Source of the DNA: Nemopilema nomurai
Lineage: Eukaryota > Cnidaria > Scyphozoa > Rhizostomeae > Rhizostomatidae
NCBI GenBank assembly: GCA_003864495.1
Contig: ML133471.1
Span: forward strand, 151,001-215,000
DNA: 64,000 nucleotides
Direction: 5' to 3'
The notes below the pieces were generated by a model. That model was not told the DNA's origin. It worked only from the letters and a program-made list of their open reading frames with translations, and searched no databases. Both the position numbers and the translations under genes were made by a program. Shown here in pieces: positions 58,201-64,000 of the stretch (the first letter of the stretch is position 1; each line of letters starts with the position of its first letter).

Positions 58201-60548
58201 TTTCCTACCAATCTGACACGGCAGGGCATCAAAAGGGGTACGGCAAGGAGAAGAACTCCGGCCAATTGACTGGCATGTTCTACCGAACGGGCATCATCTC
58301 GGTTCTGTCCTTCTTTCCGCAATAATGGCTCTACAGCTGGCAAACAGTGACTCCAGGGAACATCTTCATTCCTGTAATTAATAACATATGAAAAACTAAT
58401 TTGACTAATTAGCAGCTGTGATCGAGGGAATATTTTAAATCTTCTGCTGCAGATCAAAATCAGTAACAATCAGGAAACACTGTGCGTATGAGTGTTATTG
58501 GGAAAAAACAAATTAATAAATACTTTTACGACCAAGGAAAGGGTGATTAATTGTCCATGGTCTGTAATAAAGGTTATGAGGGCGAAATAATAAGAGGGTG
58601 GAAAGATGCGGGGGTAAAAAAGCTGAAAATAATGTTTGCTTGGGGTATATTCGAACAACTTTCTTCAATCGTGATACCAATCAGCAAGAAAAACTGTGGC
58701 AAAGTTTGATTACAAAACAAAGATTTTCAGAAATTAAAAACGAGAAAAACTCTGGCGATTTTTTGCTGATTAAGATTTTGTCGATTGTGAGATAACAGTG
58801 AGACATGTGCGTTGTAGATAACAGTGATGATTAACAATCATGCTTGATGATTAGGGTAGAGTGTTAAAGATAGGGCATAGCCTTCTATTGATCACCACCC
58901 TTCATTTATGCAATATTACTTAGCTGTACCCAATGTTTAGACGAAATTGTCATTTTCATGCAATTTTGTGGCCGTAAATATTGTAACTTCTATTTCATTT
59001 CAATTCAATACAAAAGATCGACAAAGAAGTCAAATGCACGAGCCTAGGCAAGAACAGAACAAGGGTACATGATTAAGAAATTAAACAATTCTGAGTTGGT
59101 AGATTATGATCTGAATATTAGAACAAAGCGAAATCGACATTATCAAGAATAATAATACGACGCGTTACCGCATAACGATAGTTGCAAACATGAAAACATA
59201 GGCATTGAAAACTACGCCTTCTATTTGTGTTTTCGATGAAGAAACAAAACACGATCCAACAGTAAAGATAACTTGAACATGCAATCTGCAGACAATCGTA
59301 ACGAAAAATATGGAAATTAAGAACAACTGAAGCCTTGAATAACAAGCATGTATTTTCCTGAAAGGAGAGATATCCAATGCATGATCAGTTGGCAGAATAA
59401 CCACATTAAATACCAGAATTGAAATACCTCAAATTTAGATGCAAAATGCAGCAAAAACTGGCTCAGAAATTTGAAAACCCAAGAGAAAATAGTAAATAAC
59501 GAAGACATCCAACTTTTCCCTGCATAACATCAACAAATCAAACTGCTTTACGGAATAGAACTCAATGGAACAGTTTGCTCATTGCAAACTCAGTGTTCAT
59601 CCACTTGAAAGCGATGGATGACTTCTAACAAACAAACTTTTCACAGTTTGTAGGCCCATATTTAGTCATAATCATGGTAAGGCCTTAAGCACAACAGGAA
59701 AGCGTGCAGTCTTGTGAATTTACTTTTTATGCTTGAACGGAGGGGCATTTGTTTATATATCTCAACAACAGGCAAATGCATTGTTCCTCTCAGCTGAATC
59801 TAGCTGGCAATATCTATTTGTACAATACAGATGGAAAATATTCTCTTCGAGTACGTTTTATACAGAAAACCTTTAGAGAAGTATTAAAGAGGCAAATATT
59901 TCTGTTTTGAAAAAAACTCTACAAACTGATACCGACAGAAATATTAACTAAAGAAAAAAAACCTTGAGCTTATAGATCTCACCTCCCAACTCTAAAATTA
60001 GAAATAAACTGTTTTGAAAACTAAGAACGGTGTGATTGACCATTCATACAAAGTAACCATTCATTATCAATGCATATTCATGTCAGTGCTGTGCTGACGT
60101 GAGCCTAAAAATTTCATTCGCGCCAAATCCATTCTGAAAACGAGACTTGCACTAAATTGAACGAGGACACAGTTCAAAAGAAGGACCAGCAAATAATCAA
60201 GAACTTGGACTGATTGAGTTTTAAAATGTTGTAAATTGAATAATTTTGTTACTAACAAACCTTTCTAAGTAACGCAAGAAGTGACACAAATCTAGCGACA
60301 TGCACTCAGAACTTAAAAATTTGGCCTTCCTAAATGGTATTTGCGGCAAGAAATAACACTTTAACTGAAAATATTAGGCAACACTTGTTTTTACGTCAAT
60401 TGCATTACAAGTGCCCCAAAAGAACAAGTAGCGAGAGCAATATTGTACTTGAAAATAGTATATCTACATGAAGCTTATACCTCGAGCAACGCGAACTTTC
60501 AACCGTGCATGTTTCCTTCTCGACCCGATTCTCGTAACAGAGCTCCAT
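44225..60548 (-). CDS. Gene Y: unrecognised protein with long charged tail, six exons, 869 aa
   Basis: Join: 60548-60481, 58371-58209, 57603-57450, 50140-50112, 50060-49843, 46202-44225. Exit phases 2, 0, 1, 0, 2 match every entry, and the total of 2,610 nt is a multiple of three. The ATG has a strong context (GGCATGG) with an in-frame stop upstream. Residues 1-210 are compact and mostly helical, with no motif I know. From about 211 the protein is disordered: an acidic stretch near 290-350, then Arg/Glu/Ser/Lys-rich sequence. L-V-L-K motifs flanked by Lys/Arg occur at 583-586 and 739-742, with FVLR at 859-862 close to the C-terminus. The composition suggests a nuclear, chromatin- or RNA-associated protein; that is inference. 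An alternative last exon gives a 165-aa short form. Confidence 0.72.
46776..47039 (-). CDS. Candidate small membrane-protein ORF, 87 aa, in gene Y intron 5
   Basis: Begins MTITIHSKKKRKMFFGMK, then a hydrophobic segment (TLMVLGYGWLMFLVCCMFI) and a basic tail (SASRRLLLLN…RWRIAKRRLKLCD). This is the layout of a type II signal-anchor start, as in Golgi enzymes. No splice site or family match is visible. It may be a chance ORF. Confidence 0.25.
   Translation of the reverse strand: MTITIHSKKKRKMFFGMKTLMVLGYGWLMFLVCCMFIRMSRPHSPKINSYLKPSASRRLLLLNGCENDVYSFRTRWRIAKRRLKLCD
48957..49200. repeat. Degenerate ATATC/TATAT simple-repeat tract
   Basis: About 240 bp of imperfect short AT repeats with recurring CATAT units (TATATCATATTATATC-like). 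It lies in gene Y intron 5. Any ORF read through it is low-complexity and meaningless. Confidence 0.8.
49843..50060 (-). CDS. Gene Y exon 5
   Basis: Acceptor TTTTCCACAG, donor CAG|GTATGT. Begins LQKIADDFDVISGSEFKMGF, then a Lys/Pro linker (RPKKLLKKPAKQKP) and an amphipathic helix (DDVMRDMLSEICRSQRL). Confidence 0.75.
50112..50140 (-). CDS. Gene Y exon 4 (29-nt microexon)
   Basis: Acceptor TCTGTTTCAAG, donor CAG|GTACAAG. It encodes PFEVGVHTEQ with the split first codon. It is the only short segment found that takes phase 1 from exon 3 and hands phase 0 to exon 5, which is the main argument for it. Confidence 0.6.
51883..51888 (-). terminator. Poly(A) signal after the alternative last exon
   Basis: AATAAA on the minus strand, 51 nt past the TAG of the alternative exon. 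It supports true 3' end formation in intron 3 of gene Y. Confidence 0.5.
51939..52051 (-). CDS. Alternative last exon of gene Y (short isoform)
   Basis: Acceptor CTATTTTTATAG. Taking the one base left by exon 3, it reads QNDLEMDDHVFDSRAADIIA and continues to NEALCS before TAG. Exons 1-3 plus this exon sum to 498 nt, a 165-aa protein with a folded, acidic/hydrophobic end instead of the disordered tail. An AATAAA lies about 50 nt downstream. No transcript evidence is available from sequence alone. Confidence 0.55.
52165..52285 (-). pseudogene. Decayed duplicate of the gene Y alternative last exon
   Basis: About 235 bp upstream of the intact alternative exon. It keeps an acceptor (TATCCTTAAAG) and the pattern ATGGATGA…GCGGC…ATTTTAGAA. 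One frame reads DFVFNSSAANIVVKLVQILE and then NLNLNVA-stop, parallel to HVFDSRAADIIAKSVKILER of the intact exon. The upstream half is in a different frame with a stop, so it looks broken. A functional variant using the acceptor TTTTTAATTCCAG inside it is possible. Confidence 0.45.
54133..54163 (+). repeat. CAAT microsatellite
   Basis: Imperfect tandem AATC/CAAT units in gene Y intron 3. Confidence 0.7.
55798..56112 (-). CDS. Tail-anchored or single-pass membrane protein, 104 aa
   Basis: ATG in good context (CACAATGTC). The N-terminal about 80 residues are soluble and acidic (SQPAPADIALNTDEYEIIEV, later VIDLNVVDEQDKEEN), followed by a basic patch (IIIRLTKK) and one strong transmembrane span (VIGAIACILVSVALMLVVVA) ending HYMLS. 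This is the layout of a tail-anchored protein. No family is recognised. It lies in gene Y intron 3, same strand, without introns of its own. An antisense ORF of similar length overlaps but lacks an ATG at its head. Confidence 0.45.
   Translation of the reverse strand: MSNQNAFALLLRSPFQSQSFEESQPAPADIALNTDEYEIIEVKSAALQPKEVIDLNVVDEQDKEENKFIIIRLTKKVIGAIACILVSVALMLVVVALSVHYMLS
57185..57266 (-). tRNA. tRNA-Ser, anticodon TGA
   Basis: 82 nt. The seven-base acceptor stem GCTGTGA pairs with TCGCAGC, and the discriminator is G. A box TGGCCGAGTGG and B box GGTTCGAACC are intact. The anticodon loop CTTGAAA gives TGA (57231-57233), with a long variable arm typical of serine tRNAs. No intron. It sits in intron 3 of gene Y on the same strand, with its own internal pol III promoter. 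Confidence 0.97.
57450..57603 (-). CDS. Gene Y exon 3 (branch point for the two isoforms)
   Basis: Acceptor ATTTCTTTAG, donor GGC|GTAAGT; encodes ISLTRAGSVQRAVAQIKTKL and on to LCIQVAR. It leaves one base (C), which joins in frame either to exon 4 (giving Pro) or to the alternative last exon at 52,051 (giving Gln). Confidence 0.72.
58209..58371 (-). CDS. Gene Y exon 2
   Basis: Acceptor GTTATTAATTACAG, donor TTG|GTAGGA. Begins NEDVPWSHCLPAVEPLLRKE, followed by a hydrophobic helix (ASQLAGVLLLAVPLLMPC). That helix is too short and interrupted to call a membrane span with confidence. Confidence 0.7.
60481..60548 (-). CDS. Gene Y exon 1
   Basis: Starts MELCYENRVEKETCTVESSR and ends CS plus two bases of Arg at donor CGAG|GTATAAG. 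A TGA lies in frame 11 codons upstream, so this is the first Met. The flank is GC-richer than the surroundings, consistent with a promoter. Confidence 0.65.
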
Positions 60549-63267
60549 GCCTAGGCCACTTTTCTTCAAATTTGGCACTCACGAATGCACGCGAGAGACT
60601 TTCAACAAAAGGATAAATAGCGCAGATATCTTTTGAAAAAGTATGAGCTGGTCTTAGCTCTTAACATAATTCCTCCAGAAACAATAGAATTGAACATGAC
60701 GAAAGATAGGGCACAATGCAGTCTAGGGTGTGTAAATCTAGCACAAAATCTTTTCTTGATTGTGCGGTGAGAACAGGCAACCAGGTCTCTCTGAAACTGC
60801 AGTTGACTGACAAGGGCATAATCAAAACCAATTACATCATGAAGGAACACGAACTGCCACAATCATCGAAAATAACGACATCAAACCATACATCCACCGT
60901 CTTAATGTCAACATGGGCACCCCAAACCGCATGTCAGAGTGTACATCATTAGACATCATAAAAACAAAGGAAATTACAATTCTTCAAGCATATACGACGT
61001 TAAAGGTAACGCCATAGAAAATTAAGGCAGTGAGTTTGGCAAAATAGAAACGCGGGCTAAGTGACAAATTTTTTTCATTAAAACATCTTTATGAACTAAC
61101 TAGCAAATTTATAACTACAATATCTCTTGTACTACCAATGTACAATATCTACAAAATTCGATTTTGGTTACACTATTGACAAAACTTATCTAAGATGACA
61201 ACAAAACGGTTCTAAGGAACTGAAATTAAGAAAACATCACTTAAAAGGCAGAATGCATCAAGGTAAAAAAACTTAACAAAAATCTTAATTAGCAAAGCTG
61301 GAACATTATAAATGATAAATGGGGCAAAAAGTCTTCAGGGATTCGCTTTGCCATGTACCATAAAACGCACAAGGTTTTGACTTGGCAGTTCTTTAGCTAG
61401 CAGACGGATGACATGTGATGAAATTTATCCACACTGCAACTTATTCAAATCTCCTGTTACAGTTGAAGGTAGGGAAAGTATTTCGAATACCTGGACGGGC
61501 GACAGTAACCTACTATGAGAAACTAGCCACAGGGGCAACATGACTGCCTTTGCTGAAACTTTAGAATCCGCATTGTTTTAAATCTCTATTGTCGTAAATC
61601 ACTTGATTCAACAACTGCGAGGCACTATGTAGAGAGAGACTTTTCCTTTTGTTTTAGTCAAATATAGGTCATCTCTTACCTTCCTTATTTTAGGATTAGA
61701 TTTGGCAGAGGAATGCTCCGATTTTTAACATTATTTGTGTTTGGCAAACAAAGTTGAATCATAAGCTCAAGCCCCCTTAATTCTAAAAGATTTATTGGCG
61801 TATTTGCATAACAATAGGGCCTATGTTATTCAGAGGGATCGCTAGAGTTTGCTCTATAAATATGGCTTTGCCATTGTGTTTTATTACATAGATCTAAATT
61901 TATGTAAGCAACAACTAAAACGCCTAGAGTCCTATGAGAACTGACCTCCCTTCAACTCTGCCAAATCTAGCCTCGTATGCGAACAAAAACAATCGAGGTT
62001 GTCCTTCAACTGAAGCCAAACAATGCGGATTCTAGGTCCATCTTGAAACAAGAGTTTGCTTTCATTATTTGGTTATTCACAAGACTTCCATAGAAAACGC
62101 AAAAAATGCCTGGAATGAGTACAACTATCTCGTCAATAAGAAACAGACGTCTTCTGCTGTGACTAGGCCTTGTGACCAGAAGCACGAGAAAGTCTTAAGA
62201 AATGGGGTGAGAATATCCAGCATTTCAGCAAAAATTTACGTTACAAGGAAACATGTGACCAGCACAAAGAATTCAGCTAAAGATGGCCTATTGCTAAGTT
62301 GCTGCAGTATAGGATAATACCAATCAAATCAACAGTCCAACTCCAAAATTGCCTCCAACTTAACAAAGTTTATGTGGCAAATTAAATATGCTGAGCCTTT
62401 ACAAGTGCAGATTTTGTAACAGAAGGAACTAGTCTATCGCTATTCACTGCAAAGGATTTGACAGCAGATACGCTCATGTACAGCCGCAAAGCTGTTTCAC
62501 GAGCCAAAAAAGTGTTAACTCATTCCGCCAACTTTCTGGCCGAAACTCAAGCGACCACTATAAAGAATCAAGCGACCACTAAAAAGAACTTTAAAGTTGG
62601 ACGTGATCTGCATTGATATGTTCCGATAAGCAGCCTCGCTCTCAGGAAAGAAGGACAACCTCGCTTCAAACTGTTGACTACTTGGACAACCTTGCAACCC
62701 ATCCTTAGTCTCTTGTAAATGACTTTGTCAGCTTGCTCTCAGTTTTCATCAGCTGGTTTTGCAATTTCAGAATCAGCTCTTGCATCGATACCAAAATGTG
62801 AAATTTTGCAAAACACCAACCAAGAAACCCAAGCCTAGTCGCTTGTGTAGCTGTTGTTTTTCAACAAATTAAATCCCATATTCATCTGCACTCCATCTTC
62901 ATGCAAGAGTTTCAGCTTGTTGCTGCTGTTGCTTTCGAAAGCAAAAACGCACTTGTGTTGTCTTCTTGCTGTGGCGCGCGGCTTGCGTTCCCGACAGGCA
63001 AAGCGCGGCAACGTAACGGCCAAAGGCGCATGCGCAGTAGCAGTTAGGAGTGAAGGGACAAACTTGACTAATACGAGCGGCGATTGTGGCAGAGTTGAAA
63101 GGTATTGCAAAAACGACCTTCGGTAGACACCTTAACCTAAACGATATCGTTTTTCAAAACCGGTCAGTTCTCAGTTACCTGCGAAGTGCTTTAAGCAAAA
63201 TGGCTACTCATCGAAAAGCCGTGGTGAAAACAGCTTTATCCGTTGACATATTGGCTTTGTCTTAACG
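60549..63267. other. Intergenic region upstream of gene Y, downstream of the right-edge gene
   Basis: No supported exon. A more GC- and CpG-rich stretch at about 62,960-63,130 has ORFs on both strands (62,835-63,126) but no clear splice signals; it may be a promoter or the 3' UTR of the next gene. The rest is AT-rich. Confidence 0.4.
62545..62588 (+). repeat. Two-copy direct repeat CAAGCGACCACTAxAAAGAA
   Basis: Two adjacent near-identical units of about 20 bp, between gene Y's start and the right-edge gene. Confidence 0.6.
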
Positions 63268-64000
63268 CTAAAACAACCCCAACTTCTTTTTCGTCGCAGC
63301 AACGTTATTCTGCCTGCGAAAAAGAAAGGATCTGTTGGTTCTGTAATTACGTTTCACTGATTTACGCCTTACTGACCTTGTCTCTCCGACTGCGTCATCA
63401 GCTTTCCGCTTGAGCGATTCGCTCTTACCAATCCCCTGTCCTCGGTCCTTCGACTGGTCTCTTGCCTCCGCAGCGGCTATGAGGCTCTTCGCAGACACCT
63501 TTTCTTCTTTCGTCTCCGTCGGTTGCGCCGGCACCTTGAACACAGATTCGCCCTGCTCACTAGCAACAGGGGTACGATGCGGCCTCTTTCGCACCGTCAC
63601 AGACTCGTAGCCTTGTTTCGGCAGCAGCGTTGCGTGCTCCGTCTCCGGTTGCGACTGACTGGACTGGCTGCCAGCACCAGACTTGCGCCTCGTTCGCTTC
63701 GCCTTGCTGATCGACTTCCTGGCGGCAATGCTCTTCCGCCTCTCGGGGTCGTGGTGGCCGTGACCTTTTCCCAGAAGTCTCCGTATGATCCCTCCTTTGT
63801 GATGCGCTTTACCGTGTTTCCCTTGCTCAGCAGTCGTCGCAACGTCCTCTGATGGTTTGCACACGGCCGACGTGCTTCCGGGTGCGTTGTCACTGGATGG
63901 CAACAGCCTGCGCCGGTCGATATCCTCTAGCTCTTCAGCGCTGCTCCCGGTAAACACATCCGAAAGGGCCTCGTTGCTCTGCTGTCTCACGCGCAGCACC
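63268..64000 (-). CDS. Last exon of an unrecognised gene, cut by the right edge (C-terminal 243 codons)
   Basis: Open from the edge to a TAA at 63268-63270, with no ATG needed because it continues beyond the window. Strongly GC-richer than the rest of the window. The product is disordered and basic: an acidic patch (SSAEELEDIDRR), a Gly/His stretch (LLGKGHGHHDPERR), repeated R-K-S sites (RRKSIAARKSISKAKRTRRK) typical of basophilic kinase targets, and an Arg/Lys-rich end (RNYRTNRSFLFRRQNN). No domain recognised. Whether it ends one long gene or is a single exon cannot be told. Confidence 0.7.
   Translation of the reverse strand, partial: VLRVRQQSNEALSDVFTGSSAEELEDIDRRRLLPSSDNAPGSTSAVCKPSEDVATTAEQGKHGKAHHKGGIIRRLLGKGHGHHDPERRKSIAARKSISKAKRTRRKSGAGSQSSQSQPETEHATLLPKQGYESVTVRKRPHRTPVASEQGESVFKVPAQPTETKEEKVSAKSLIAAAEARDQSKDRGQGIGKSESLKRKADDAVGETRSVRRKSVKRNYRTNRSFLFRRQNNVAATKKKLGLF

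Overview
The window is animal (metazoan) nuclear DNA. It is AT-rich, with small coding exons flanked by GT/AG splice sites and separated by long introns. It holds no bacterial operons, ribosome-binding sites or prophage. An invertebrate fits best and a cnidarian is possible, but nothing here fixes the species. I joined exons by hand, using splice sites plus reading-phase agreement, and checked that each complete CDS is a multiple of three.

Layout: (1) 1-5,800 has no convincing gene. (2) About 5,800-20,550, minus strand, carries gene X, an unrecognised protein. Five phase-compatible exons were found; its 3' end is unresolved. (3) 20,545-24,936 is intergenic. (4) 24,937-38,132, minus strand, is the spindle-checkpoint kinase TTK/Mps1 in ten exons (875 aa). 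(5) 38,457-41,546, plus strand, is POLG2, the accessory subunit of the mitochondrial DNA polymerase, in five exons (382 aa). It is head-to-head with TTK across a 324-bp interval, and a 365-bp inverted-repeat element (MITE) sits in its first intron. (6) 41,547-44,139 is a convergent intergenic stretch. (7) 44,225-60,548, minus strand, is gene Y in six exons (869 aa): a folded N-terminal part and a very long charged, disordered tail carrying three copies of a basic K-x-L-V-L-K motif. Its third intron contains a tRNA-Ser(UGA), a 104-codon membrane-protein ORF, and an alternative last exon with its own stop and AATAAA. A decayed duplicate of that last exon lies beside it. (8) 63,268 to the right edge, minus strand, is the last exon of another gene, coding for a basic, disordered C-terminus.

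TTK and POLG2 are secure identifications. Genes X and Y are ab initio reconstructions with no family assigned. The most unusual items are gene Y with its alternative 3' terminal exon and repeated tail motif, the N-terminally shortened TTK sharing a promoter interval with POLG2, and several small membrane-protein ORFs inside introns on the host strand.
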